From Coemansia sp. RSA 487 (taxonomy: Eukaryota > Kickxellomycota > Kickxellomycetes > Kickxellales > Kickxellaceae): 64,000 nt of DNA. Made by a program: the position numbers and the translations under genes. Positions 22,630 through 32,491 of this stretch are shown here, in pieces. Positions within the stretch are counted from its first letter, which is position 1, and every line of letters starts with the position of its first letter. The DNA lies in NCBI GenBank assembly GCA_027577595.1, contig JANBRJ010000003.1, positions 186,001 to 250,000 on the forward strand, in the 5' to 3' direction. The notes beneath the pieces are model-generated. The model saw nothing but the letters and a program-made list of their open reading frames with translations. It was not told the origin of the DNA and ran no database searches.

Positions 22630-25600
22630 TTATATGATAAAGTCAAGCTCATATCTACGGTATGTGTTTTGGTTGTCGTTTTCTATCCGGGGATAGTAGG
22701 CTACAAGGGCCGGCTGCGAAGCGACAAACGCCATGTTGTATATCCGCCAGTACACTTCACGCACCTTTCTTGCAGGATGGAATAAGCCCTGGAGCGTGTA
22801 TTGCAAAATGAGGCCAGGACCAAGACAGACACGGCAAGATTCGATAGCCTCAAGCACAGCGCATATGGAGTGCGGGCTGGTTTCAAAGATGTTGGGCCAC
22901 AGGTAATTGAGCAGATGCAGTACCGGATCCTCATTGTCCAGTCCGGCAACACCAAGCGCCATATGTTTGATAACAGACGCCGCTTGCTGCCGATGAACGA
23001 GGTCGCGATCCAAAAGGGCGTCTTCAAGCAAAGGGGTGACAGCATTGACATAGTCCTTGCCCATGTGGCCAATGTACTCGAACAGGAAAGACACTGACTT
23101 GAGCACACCGTTCTGCACATTGAGTTCGGGGACCCGGTACTCGTTCATCAATGCTGGAAGAACAGTGAAGGGGGCACATGTTTCTGCAACGATGGCGATA
23201 GCTACCGTTGTGCACACCCGGGTCTGGCGCTCCTGGACCTTGAGGTTGTTGAGAAGCGTGGCCAAGACGTCCTGTGGGCCTATGGCTTTTGCAATGTACC
23301 CAAAGGTATTTACGGCAGCGCGGCGGATCGCTTTCTTGTGTGCTCGTAGCAGGTCGATTAGACTGAAGCAGTTCCGCATCCACTCGCGGGCGCTCACATA
23401 CTCGGCACCACGGTCGGCGATCCGACCAACCAGATCTATGCAGTTCTCCTGGACCTTCTCGTGTCTGTTCTTGAGGATTGGTGTAAGGCGCGGAAGAAGG
23501 TCGCCAATGGGCGGCTGCATATCGGCCATACCAATGACGTTGACGATCGATTTCAGCCCGCCCAAGATCGAGCCCAGGACCTCTGGATACTCCTCGCCAA
23601 GATACTCGTAAAGAATGATGCTGATGCGGCTCATAAGCTCGTCCTCGCCACAGATCTTCATGACCGGTGCAATCCGGGCAACCAGATCGGCTGCCTGCTG
23701 GCGGATCTGTGGGTTTGGATTGTTCAGGCGGTAGAGAAGAGCCGAGGTGATTTGCTGGAGATATGGTTTGGCGCGGATCCCCAAGCCATTGACAACCACG
23801 CCGAACCCATCGAGCATCGTGTTACCTTCACCGGCCTGTTCCTGGAACGCGTAAAGGACGCCGTCCATCAAAAGCTCCTCCAGCCGCCCCTCGATGTCCA
23901 TTGCGCCGAGGCTGCTTATTATTCTGCTTATTGCCTCCATAACCATGTTTCTGTACGGTCCGGACTCGTCCTTTAGATGGAGGACTATGCGAGTGACGAT
24001 CTCGGCGCCACCAACCTTGTTTGCCAGCTCAACCGTTGTTTCAATCACCTGGTAGTATTGGCGACGCTCAAGCGCCATGCGTCTTACCCAGAAGTTGCGG
24101 AAGTACTCGGGAAGCATCTCGTCCTTGATGTACTGTGCAGGGACGCCTGGGGTTGACACACATTGCTTTACGACCTTTAAGACAATATTTTTCATGTACT
24201 CGTCTGGAGACTGGAACTCACGGATAAGAATGACCATGACCTCGCGCGTGTAGTGGTTCGCATACTCTACGTCCATCAGCGGGATGATAAACCCGATTGC
24301 CTTGAGGAACGCTGCTAGTCCTTTGCTGCGATGTTTGCGAATGCCTAGCCATAGTGGCTTGAGGACAGAGTCAAAGGACTCGATTCCGTAAGGCGCTGCC
24401 GCCTCTGCAAGTGCTGACAGGGCAAGTGCCGTCGTTGTCCTCACTGCCTGCTGCTCGTCTTCCAGCCCATGGCCAATACATTCAACCAGGCTGTTCAGGT
24501 GCGGAAGTATACCAGAGCGCACAAGGATTGCTGTTTGTCTAACCACGCGAATGCCTGTCTGTCGAGCCTGCCACGACTTTTTGCTCTTGCACACGGCCTT
24601 CAGGAAAGGAAGCAGTGCAGGGATGCCCAGGGCAGATGCAACGACAGACAGGGCGCGCGCCGTGGTGTTGCGCACATACTCGTCGACGTGGTCGATGTCG
24701 GGACGCATTGTGGCAATCATTGCAGGCAGTCCAGCGGCCTTGCTAAGGTTGCTGATGATCTCGCATCCCTCTGCACGTGCATATCGGTCCTCGTCAATAA
24801 GCATCGGCTCGATGACAACTAGGATCTTGTGCACAAAGGGACGAACCAGATCGCCTAGACGGAACATCACACGGTCAATGACCTTGACAAGGAGATGGCG
24901 TTCCTGTTCCTCAAGCGACGGCGACATTAAAAGTGGCAGCACCTGGTTGAATATCGACGCAGCACCGAGATCGCGCGCCTTTTCTGCAATCTGCCGCATC
25001 GCGACCTTGCGCATCGGTGGGGTGCCGTTCTTGATTTTCAGCAACAGACGCAAGACTTGGCGCTCGCGCTTTTCGTCCGCATCCAGATCGTCTTCGTTCT
25101 GTCCATCGAGTAGCCTCCCAAAGAACTGCATGTCGTCTTGCTTAAAGAAAGGCAGCGCGCCAATTCCGGGAATCTCGCTTGGAAGCGCAATCTCGGGGTG
25201 TTTTGTTTCCTCGCCAAAGTGAAAGCCCTCGGTGCCCTGAAGAGGTGCTGGTGTTGCCATTAGTTTGCGTGAGGGTGTGCGGATCGGTATGTACGATGAC
25301 GGCGGTTCCAGAATGACGTATCCTTCTGCTGGAAGCAACGCATCGAGTTGCTCGTCGGTTTGATACAAGTTGCGAACATCCATAACGCTGGGCTGCTGGT
25401 GTTCCTGCTCCTTGGCAGCTAGAGACGACCCGGAAAAGGCGATCTGACTTGCGGAAGGAGTCTCAAAGCCGTAGGCGCCAGCTGGAGTTGCTCCAACCTC
25501 AGCTGCAACAGCGCCCACCATCACGGGGGTCTCGTCCCAGCGCGATCGTGTGCGTCTGGGCGTTTCACCAAATGCTGCTGCAGAAGCGTTGCCAGTAGGG

Positions 25601-26373
25601 GCCTTGGGTGTTTCATCCCAGCGGTTGCGTCTCGGTGTCTGTGCAACGGGGGTCGCGTGGATGTCTACTGGCGTTTGGTCCCAGCGATTACGCCTCGTTG
25701 TCGCTGAAGCGACCGATGAAGAGGGATGCACAGGTGTCTCCACATCCCACATTCGCCTTGGCCGTGCAGGCGTGGCCATAGGCTTGTCTACGGGTTGCTC
25801 CGATTTCTGGTTATCCTTTTCTGCCTTTTTGATCTTCGACATAAGCTCTGCTTTTTCGTTCTCAAGCTGAACCCTGCGCATCGTCTCAGAATAGCTCGCG
25901 CTTTCTTCTGATGCGCCAGAGGCACCAAACGCATCGGTGCGCTCAGGCGAAAGCTGCCTGTCGTGACGGCGCTTATGGTATTCGCTTTCTCTTTCCGCGA
26001 TCACCCTGCTGGTTCCTCGGAGACGCTGGATCTCCTTGAGCGGATCCTCACTGTTTTCCTCTGCTGCCTCCTGCAGCTCGTCGAGGAATGCGCGAGGAGC
26101 CGTTATTCCAAACCTCGATTTTTGCGGCATGGCCTCTGTATATGGCTGTTGATCGTCATCTGCGCCAATCGAAGTATCGTAGCCGGCGTACTTGTCGCCT
26201 GCTCCGTAAATATCTGTGTCGTACTTTATATCGTCGACAAATCCGCGTGGTTGGGACTTTATGTTTTGTGGCTCTGTTGCATTTGCTTTGGTCGCCGTTG
26301 CTGCTGCCTGCTCCTCCATTCTTTTCCGATTGCGACGCTCTGCCTCGAGCTGCTCTTTTATACTAGACTCCAT
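22630..26373 (-). CDS. SF3B1: U2 snRNP splicing factor SF3B1 (Hsh155)
   Basis: A 1247-residue single-exon protein. The N-terminal ~430 residues are disordered and contain repeated RWD-x-TP motifs ([27 protein letters not shown]), the U2AF-ligand and cyclin/NIPP1-binding style repeats of SF3B1. The remainder is the HEAT-repeat superhelix, very close to the human protein, ending [12 protein letters not shown]. It clamps the U2-branch-site duplex in the spliceosome. Compared with human numbering (offset 57), E622 and R625 are kept, but H662, K666 and K700 are Gln605, Arg609 and Ala643. It shares a 342-bp divergent promoter with Notchless. Confidence 0.97.
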   Translation of the reverse strand: MESSIKEQLEAERRNRKRMEEQAAATATKANATEPQNIKSQPRGFVDDIKYDTDIYGAGDKYAGYDTSIGADDDQQPYTEAMPQKSRFGITAPRAFLDELQEAAEENSEDPLKEIQRLRGTSRVIAERESEYHKRRHDRQLSPERTDAFGASGASEESASYSETMRRVQLENEKAELMSKIKKAEKDNQKSEQPVDKPMATPARPRRMWDVETPVHPSSSVASATTRRNRWDQTPVDIHATPVAQTPRRNRWDETPKAPTGNASAAAFGETPRRTRSRWDETPVMVGAVAAEVGATPAGAYGFETPSASQIAFSGSSLAAKEQEHQQPSVMDVRNLYQTDEQLDALLPAEGYVILEPPSSYIPIRTPSRKLMATPAPLQGTEGFHFGEETKHPEIALPSEIPGIGALPFFKQDDMQFFGRLLDGQNEDDLDADEKRERQVLRLLLKIKNGTPPMRKVAMRQIAEKARDLGAASIFNQVLPLLMSPSLEEQERHLLVKVIDRVMFRLGDLVRPFVHKILVVIEPMLIDEDRYARAEGCEIISNLSKAAGLPAMIATMRPDIDHVDEYVRNTTARALSVVASALGIPALLPFLKAVCKSKKSWQARQTGIRVVRQTAILVRSGILPHLNSLVECIGHGLEDEQQAVRTTTALALSALAEAAAPYGIESFDSVLKPLWLGIRKHRSKGLAAFLKAIGFIIPLMDVEYANHYTREVMVILIREFQSPDEYMKNIVLKVVKQCVSTPGVPAQYIKDEMLPEYFRNFWVRRMALERRQYYQVIETTVELANKVGGAEIVTRIVLHLKDESGPYRNMVMEAISRIISSLGAMDIEGRLEELLMDGVLYAFQEQAGEGNTMLDGFGVVVNGLGIRAKPYLQQITSALLYRLNNPNPQIRQQAADLVARIAPVMKICGEDELMSRISIILYEYLGEEYPEVLGSILGGLKSIVNVIGMADMQPPIGDLLPRLTPILKNRHEKVQENCIDLVGRIADRGAEYVSAREWMRNCFSLIDLLRAHKKAIRRAAVNTFGYIAKAIGPQDVLATLLNNLKVQERQTRVCTTVAIAIVAETCAPFTVLPALMNEYRVPELNVQNGVLKSVSFLFEYIGHMGKDYVNAVTPLLEDALLDRDLVHRQQAASVIKHMALGVAGLDNEDPVLHLLNYLWPNIFETSPHSICAVLEAIESCRVCLGPGLILQYTLQGLFHPARKVREVYWRIYNMAFVASQPALVAYYPRIENDNQNTYRRYELDFII

Positions 26374-26715
26374 TTTGAAAAAAGGAATTAACTAGAAAGG
26401 CGTGGATAGGAAATTAGTTTGGGTTTTCACTTTCAAATAGTACACAAAATATAAAAAAGGTGGCGAAAAGAAAAAAAAAGGTTATTCCTGCTTGTTTGAA
26501 GTAATTTCCAAGCGTGACAAGGAGGTTTCATCATTCAAGCTGATCGTTAATTAATTCCGAGCCTGTATTTAATCAGCTTTTCCAAAAAAAAACATTTTGA
26601 ACAGAAAAATTGCCAGCACCTAGCACAGCTCAAGGCATCTTTATTCTTCAACGTGTTTATACACATTCTTTCAATATATATATATATATACCCATAAAAA
26701 AGAGACACCCTGAGC
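26374..26715. promoter_or_regulatory. Divergent promoter, SF3B1 / Notchless
   Basis: 342 bp between two start codons. It holds A-rich and T-rich stretches and an alternating TA tract (26674-26690) 26 bp before the Notchless ATG. No gene is seen. Confidence 0.6.
26674..26690. repeat. (TA)8 dinucleotide tract
   Basis: An alternating AT run directly upstream of the Notchless start codon, in its predicted 5' UTR or core promoter. It may serve as a TATA-like element or be a simple microsatellite. Confidence 0.8.
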
Positions 26716-28152
26716 ATGTCGCAGACAGAAGCAAAGGCGGACAGAGGCGATGCACAGATCATTCTTGCGCAGTTCCAGTCAGCCGATGGTGATAAGACGG
26801 GACCACCTTTGAGCTTGCCAGCAGACATCACTGCCGAGCAGCTGAGCATACTGATCAACAAGTTTCTCGACAACGATGAGACGCACCCGTACTCGTTCTA
26901 CGTGAACGAGAAGGAGGTGGTGAAGAGTATCCAAAAGGACATCATTGAGGGCGACAAGCGGTCGGCTGAGGAAACGCTTGTCATCGAGTACCGGCCGCAA
27001 GCGTTCTTCAAGGTCCGGGCAGTTACACGGTGCTCGTCGAGCCTGACGGGTCATACGGAAGCTGTGCTTTCGGTGAGCTTCAGCCCTGATGGCACGCAGT
27101 TGGCCAGCGGATCCGGGGACACGACGGTGCGCATCTGGGATCTGGACACAGAGACGCCCAGGTTTACGTGCACGGGCCATAAGAACTGGGTTCTCTCGAT
27201 TGCGTGGTCGCCTGACGGCAAGGTCCTGGCGTCTGGAGGAATGGACAACACGGTCCGGCTGTGGGATCCGCAGACAGGCAAGGCCATTGGGACGCCTCTT
27301 GGCGGGCACCGCAAGTGGATCACATCGATAGCGTGGGAGCCAACGCACATCAACCCAAAGGCAAACCGCATGGCCAGCTCATCCAAGGACGGCACGGTGC
27401 GCGTGTGGGACACAACGCTCCGCCGGTGCATGTTCACGCTTGCCGGCCACACAGCCGCTGTTACGTGCGTCAAGTGGGGAGGCGACGGGCGCATTTACAC
27501 AAGCTCGCAGGACAAGACGATCAAGATCTGGAACACCGATGGGACTCTGTACAAGACGCTGTCGGGCCATGCCCATTGGGTCAACACGCTGACCTTCAGC
27601 ACCGACTATGTGCTTCGCACCGGCGCCTACGACCACACGGGAAAGGAGCCCGCCAATAGGGAAGAAGCGCAAAAGATGGCGCTGAAGCGGTACAACGAGT
27701 GCAAGGGCAAGGGGCCTGAGAGGCTTGTGTCCGGGTCGGACGACTTTACCATGTTCCTGTGGGATCCGCTGAACAGCAGCAAGCCGATTGCGCGGCTGAC
27801 CGGGCACCAGAAGGTCGTCAACCACGTCAGTTACTCACCGGACGGCAGGCTCATTGCCAGCGCATCCTTTGACAACAGCGTGAAGTTGTGGGACGGAGTG
27901 ACGGGCAAGTTTATCGCCTCGCTGCGCGGCCACGTCGCTGCTGTGTACCAGGTGTGCTGGTCGGCCGATAGCCGCATGCTGCTGAGCGCCAGCAAGGACA
28001 GCACGCTCAAGATCTGGGATCTGCGCACAAAGAAGATGAAGCTTGAGCTGCCCGGCCATGCCGACGAGGTGTTTACCGTCGACTGGTCGCCCGGCGGCGA
28101 TCGCGTGGTCAGCGGCGGCAAGGACCGTGTGCTCAAGCTCTGGAAGCACTGA
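26716..28152 (+). CDS. Notchless homologue / Rsa4, 60S ribosome assembly WD40 protein
   Basis: A 478-residue protein with an N-terminal ubiquitin-like domain (about residues 10-95, PPLSLPADITAEQLSILINK) and eight WD40 repeats (for example LTGHTEAVLSVSFSPDGTQL). This matches NLE1/Rsa4 in length and layout. Its Ubl domain is pulled by the MIDAS domain of the AAA protein Rea1/Midasin to remodel pre-60S particles in the nucleus. The insertion between repeats (TGKEPANREEAQKMALKRYN) is a Notchless hallmark that distinguishes it from other WD40 proteins. Single exon. Confidence 0.95.
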   Translation: MSQTEAKADRGDAQIILAQFQSADGDKTGPPLSLPADITAEQLSILINKFLDNDETHPYSFYVNEKEVVKSIQKDIIEGDKRSAEETLVIEYRPQAFFKVRAVTRCSSSLTGHTEAVLSVSFSPDGTQLASGSGDTTVRIWDLDTETPRFTCTGHKNWVLSIAWSPDGKVLASGGMDNTVRLWDPQTGKAIGTPLGGHRKWITSIAWEPTHINPKANRMASSSKDGTVRVWDTTLRRCMFTLAGHTAAVTCVKWGGDGRIYTSSQDKTIKIWNTDGTLYKTLSGHAHWVNTLTFSTDYVLRTGAYDHTGKEPANREEAQKMALKRYNECKGKGPERLVSGSDDFTMFLWDPLNSSKPIARLTGHQKVVNHVSYSPDGRLIASASFDNSVKLWDGVTGKFIASLRGHVAAVYQVCWSADSRMLLSASKDSTLKIWDLRTKKMKLELPGHADEVFTVDWSPGGDRVVSGGKDRVLKLWKH

Positions 28153-28350
28153 GATCCTGAGGATATTTATATAGATAGTTGTTCTGCTGTTACATCTCGA
28201 TTATTTGCGCGTGGCATAAAGCGCGCCCTAGGTCATATATCATCATTTTGGGGCTGTCTGTGTGCCGTTTTGGTGCAATTACATTTAGTATAATATGAGA
28301 GGATTCATGGAAAAGATCGGACTTTTGCTATTTCATGGTACCGTTATTCC

Positions 28351-28854
28351 CTACGAAGCAGAGGTGGCGACAGATGTCTTTGAGCCGCCTTCTTGCTGCT
28401 TCTGCTGCTGTTGCTGCTGCGTCAGTTTGTACTGCATGATCTCGAGCAGTCCGCGGTAGCTTGCCTGCTTCTGCTCGACCGTCTCCTGGATCTTCTTTGC
28501 GTTCTCCTGGACGTAGTCGATCTTCTTGTCGTAGTAGATGGCTGCATCGTCGGTCGATTTCTCAACATAGTAGCCGGTGCCGACGTCCATAACCACGCTC
28601 TTGACGTTGCTGAGCTTTCCCGGGACGTACAGCGAGTTTGACAGCGGGATGAGGATCGTCTTGTCCTGGCTTTCGGGCGTCAGCGTGCTGATACACGACT
28701 TGCATTCGCGGAACGCGCCCTGCGCCTGCTTCATCTGCGTGAATGCCGTGGTGAGATCGTTGATCTCGCTCTCCAGCTGCGTCTTTATCTTTTGCAGCTG
28801 CTGGAGCGACATGTCCTCGAGGTTGATGGACTGGGGCTTGTTGCTGGCAGACAT
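28351..28854 (-). CDS. Prefoldin subunit 5 (alpha class)
   Basis: A 167-residue protein with the alpha-prefoldin pattern: an N-terminal coiled coil (LQQLQKIKTQLESEINDLTT), a beta-hairpin core (ILIPLSNSLYVPGKL, then VVMDVGTGYYVEKS) and a C-terminal coiled coil, followed by a Gln-rich tail. The LYVPG and GTGYYVEK elements are typical of subunit 5 (Gim5). It is part of the hexameric co-chaperone passing actin and tubulin to CCT. It converges on Notchless with 198 bp between stops and diverges from the 14-3-3 gene. Confidence 0.95.
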   Translation of the reverse strand: MSASNKPQSINLEDMSLQQLQKIKTQLESEINDLTTAFTQMKQAQGAFRECKSCISTLTPESQDKTILIPLSNSLYVPGKLSNVKSVVMDVGTGYYVEKSTDDAAIYYDKKIDYVQENAKKIQETVEQKQASYRGLLEIMQYKLTQQQQQQKQQEGGSKTSVATSAS

Positions 28855-29521
28855 TGTTGTTGGAGTGAGGCGATGCTAGTAGATGATGAATGATCCAGCA
28901 GGTGGTTCGCCGGTTCCGCGCAATTTTTCTTTTCAGTATTTCACTGGCAGCAGCGAGCAGAGCAAGATATGGCACCAGCCAGCCAGGCGGGCAAAAGAAA
29001 AAAAAAAAGCAAACGAAGAAGGCTGTGGAAGCTTTCTGCAAACAGGCGAGCCGCGCGGATTTGAGAAATACACAATCGAGCGAGCTGTCTGTCCCTCCTC
29101 CCCTCCCCCTTGTCAACGCGTCAAACAGCAGCCAACGAGAGCCCATCATTTTTGACGAAAATTTTCTCAAAGCGCGCCCATGTGCCGCGTTTGCCTGGCA
29201 CAAAGTCTCCCCTACTCCTGCTTTTCTCCCTTTGAGCACCACCAGCAACTCGCGCAATAGCGGTCAAAGGAGAAAGAGCGATTCTTTCAGGCCTCGGCCC
29301 CATTCGCCTGCTATTGTGATTTTCCGCGGCTCGTGGCTTTCACGCAACCAGAAACAACATCAAGCGGATACAAGATGCTAGGCGACAAAAATATATCTAT
29401 CTGGCCTTGCCTTTTCTCCTCTTGCTCCTTCTCTCCTCTACGCTTCTATTTTCTCTACTTTACCTGTGACTTTTTGTTGCTTTGTTCCCACATTCCACTC
29501 GAATTAGTTTTTTTGTCAAAA
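28855..29521. promoter_or_regulatory. Divergent promoter, prefoldin 5 / 14-3-3
   Basis: 667 bp with a pyrimidine-rich run (about 29410-29475) before the 14-3-3 ATG and A-rich tracts near 28995. Short open frames show nothing recognisable. Confidence 0.5.
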
Positions 29522-31550
29522 ATGTCCAACACCATCTCGACTGTAAGTCTTGTTTTGTTTTTTTCTTGCTCAGGCAGTCACTGTGAGATTCGAGTCTGTG
29601 AAGTGTGCTTTTTGTTATGCGCAGATTGCTAATTTCTTGCTTTATGCACGACCTGTTTGTTGCCGTTTTGTGGACTTTGTCATTGTAGGAAGGTCTTGAC
29701 CGCGACACTCTGGTAAGTTAAAAAACCATCCACACGCTACCTCTTCTTTTCCACCGTACATTTCTCCTGACCGCTGTTTACGTGTTTGCTGGCGATTACG
29801 CGTTCCAGGGATGTGCCTGGTGTTGTTTCTCTTTTGGAGTGTAAAGGTGGCTGGCTCTTTCTGTGACTGCGAATGCAAATTCCGAAACTCAGATTTGCTC
29901 ACATTGCACCACTGCCATCATGTTGGATTCAGCGTTTCGGCCACTTGAACTGCTCGTTTCCTATTTCAGCTTTGACTACTGCACAGAGTACAAGCGATGC
30001 GCGGCCGTTGGAAATAAACGCCAAAGAAAAATGTTTTTTCTTGTTTGCGTGCATAAGACGACTTATGTTTTTCCTTGACTATTGTTTTAACTTGGTTCAA
30101 GTGCTTTTGTTGTAACGGCCATCTCTTGCACGCATTGTTCCATCCATTATTGTTTGCTAAAGCCAGTCCAGCCTTTGCTTTGTCTATTTTTTTGCTTCCT
30201 GTTTCCTGTTGCGACAATGGATACTTGGAAATTGGGCATTAACTGCGATAAATATAGGTCTACATGGCCAAGCTTGCTGAGCAAGCCGAGCGTTACGACG
30301 GTAAGTACTCTTACTCCCCAATTTTTATTTTTTATTTTGTGTGGTCCATGCTCGTTCTGTTTGAATTGAGAGGAGCAATGGAGCTATTTCGGTCAAGCTG
30401 GACATGTGCTCCATCTGCCCTTTCTCATTTAACTCCAGTGCACCGTTGGATTGGGCACCAGAGATGCAGATGTTAAATCGATATCCATCGGCTTCTGACA
30501 TATTCCGTCCAATAGCAGAGCTCACCACTTATTAAGTGGAAAGCGTCTTGTTCTTGGTTCTTGGTCAGGTTTATGCATATCTTGCATCTATGTTGCTTCT
30601 TTTTCACTTTTCAAACCTGCTTGTCTGAAAAAGCAAGACAACAAAAAAATAAGTCAGACCGCAATAATGACTACTTTTTTTATTGTTTTTATTGTTTTTG
30701 TTGTTTTGCTTCTTACTAATCTCAACCTTTTGTTTGTTTTCGCTTTTTTTTTAATCCCCAACAACCTCCCGAATCTGCAAACCGACCATCATGTGATCAA
30801 ATAGAAATGGTCACGTACATGAAGGCCGTCGCTAAGCTTGGTGCCGACCTGAGCGTTGAGGAGCGCAACCTGCTTTCTGTTGCCTACAAGAACGTTATTG
30901 GCTCCCGCCGTGCGTCGTGGCGCATCGTGTCCTCGATCGAGAACAAGGAGCTCTCGAGGGGCAACAATACCCAGGTTGAGAGGATCAAGGGCTACCGTTC
31001 CGTCATCGAATCTGAGCTGCACGAGGTCTGCGAAGACATCCTTGCTGTTCTCAAGGACAACCTGCTGAAGAGCGCCGAGGAGCCCGAGTCGAAGATCTTC
31101 TACTACAAGATGGAGGGCGACTACTACCGCTACCTTGCAGAGTTCCTGCAGAGCGACGAGCGCGACGGCGCTTCCAAGTCCGCCGAGAAGGCCTACAACG
31201 AGGCATCCGAGGTCGCCAACAAGGAGCTTCCCTCGACCCACCCCATCCGTCTTGGCCTTGCTCTCAACTTTTCGGTCTTCTACTACGAGATTGCCAACTC
31301 GCCCGAGAAGGCCTGCAAGCTTGCCAAGGACGCCTTTGACGATGCCATCTCCGAGCTCGACAACCTGTCCGAGGAGTCGTACAAGGACTCGACCCTCATC
31401 ATGCAGCTCCTGCGCGACAACCTGACTCTCTGGACGTCGGATCTCAACGAGGAGGCCAACCAGAACCAGGAGAGCGAGGCCGCTGCCGCTGCCCCGGCCG
31501 CTGAGGAGTCCAAGGATGCTGCTGCTGAGCCCTCCAAGGACAAGGAGTAA
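29522..31550 (+). CDS. 14-3-3 protein
   Basis: Four exons, 29522..29542, 29689..29712, 30258..30300 and 30805..31550; 277 residues. All donors are GTAAGT and all acceptors TAG. The first two coding exons are only 21 and 24 nt (MSNTIST and EGLDRDTL); the third is 43 nt ([14 protein letters not shown]). The main exon has all family signatures: [20 protein letters not shown], then [13 protein letters not shown] and a C-terminal DNLTLWTSD. It binds phosphoserine/threonine clients in signalling. The acidic Ala/Glu-rich tail is variable. Introns 2 and 3 are about 500 nt, long for this window. Codon use in the last exon is strongly biased to C- and G-ending codons, as expected of an abundant protein. 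Confidence 0.97.
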
Positions 31551-31884
31551 AATAAACAGCAGCAGTGTGTTTGCGATAAACTTGGCTCTCGCTAGTATTT
31601 GCACGCCCGCTTGTCTGTAGATATACGCTTGTTTTAGGTGTGTTTCTTTGATCTAACGTGTTGTATTTGGGAGAGTCTTGCACTGTTTCTTTCTCTTTTC
31701 CTCATTCTTGCCACTTGCTCCTTTTAACCTCCTTTTTCCTTTTAATCGTCATTCCACTCCTTTAGCTCTTTTCATTTTGAAAAAACAAACAAAAAGAATG
31801 ATTTTTCTCTCATTGAACAAAGATCTATGTTCGTTTAATCGCAGATGTGTTTTGAATTGATTGTGTTATTGTCCTTGTGCAAAA
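31551..31884. other. 3' region of 14-3-3
   Basis: 334 bp of T-rich 3' UTR and spacer. No gene recognised. Confidence 0.5.
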
Positions 31885-32055
31885 TTATTCCAGAGATTTT
31901 AGCCAAAGCTTGTACTTTGTAGCAGTGATGCTCATCGCCGCGCATAGGGCCACAAATCCGGCAAATTTTAGCGTTGCAGTGTTTCTAAAGGACCGTTCTT
32001 CTTCTTCGCTTCTAAACGACGCGAATATCGCACGAAAGTTGGGCAGGAAGTTCAT
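31885..32055 (-). CDS. Possible 56-residue single-pass membrane protein
   Basis: A minus-strand reading frame from ATG 32055 to TAA. The predicted protein has a short amphipathic N-terminus (MNFLPNFRAIFASF), an acidic then basic turn (RSEEEERSFRN) and one hydrophobic stretch (LKFAGFVALCAAMSITATKY) with a basic end. The size and layout resemble small mitochondrial or ER tail-anchored subunits, but I do not recognise the family. It may also be the second exon of a gene starting at 32377. The opposite strand is also open here. Confidence 0.3.
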   Translation of the reverse strand: MNFLPNFRAIFASFRSEEEERSFRNTATLKFAGFVALCAAMSITATKYKLWLKSLE

Positions 32056-32185
32056 ATCTAGCTAATATCTTTTAATATGAGGATATCTGAAACTTTGTTC
32101 AGTTCTAGGGGCATCCGTATTTGAGATTCACTAAAGTTATACATGATGCAATCGCTTCTGTGGTTTTGGTTCAGATGAGTTGGCG

Positions 32186-32377
32186 TCACATGCGTTGAAG
32201 AAGCCTGGATCTATGATGCTTTAGTTGTATACGGGTTATACGGTGCAACATTTCGCTAACCTTTTGTTTTGCTTCCTGCGCAAGTGAATGAACGTGCTCG
32301 TCTGATCCTACAGCTAGTGTTGGTTCGATTAGTAGATCAATGCTGTTTTGCAGACATGGTCCACTGCATGCAGACAT
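32186..32377 (-). CDS. Possible small protein or first exon, unrecognised
   Basis: A minus-strand open frame of 63 codons starting MSACSGPCLQNSIDLLIEP and continuing as a predicted amphipathic helix (EHVHSLAQEAKQKVSEMLHR). It would be divergent from the F-box-like gene at 32492. A possible but weak donor (AAG/GTTAGC, near 32245) could join it in phase to the small membrane-protein frame downstream, giving about 100 residues. The evidence is limited to open frame and plausible composition. Confidence 0.25.
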   Translation of the reverse strand: MSACSGPCLQNSIDLLIEPTLAVGSDEHVHSLAQEAKQKVSEMLHRITRIQLKHHRSRLLQRM

Positions 32378-32383
32378 GCAACA

Positions 32384-32425
32384 CTTGTCAAAGCTGAATG
32401 GCTGTAAAATAAAACATTTGACAAG
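32384..32425. repeat. Hairpin with 9-bp inverted repeats upstream of F-box-like gene
   Basis: CTTGTCAAA (32384-32392) and TTTGACAAG (32417-32425) are perfect inverted repeats around a 24-bp core. In the duplicated copy near 44488-44525 the core lies in the opposite orientation and one arm is partly missing. Confidence 0.85.
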
Positions 32426-32491
32426 CTGTGTTTCCAAGCTTGCTCTTTTTTCTTTGCTTTTATTATTCATCTATTAAGCTTACTTTTCAAA

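Noticed and set aside
29713-30804. Possible intron-encoded snoRNAs in the two long 14-3-3 introns
   Set aside because: I looked for C box (RTGATGA) and D box (CTGA) pairs near stems and found none in a convincing arrangement; H/ACA types cannot be excluded by eye.
30789-31604. A 271-codon antisense open frame opposite the 14-3-3 main exon
   Set aside because: Leu/Val/Gly-rich shadow caused by strong C/G third-position bias of the 14-3-3 gene.
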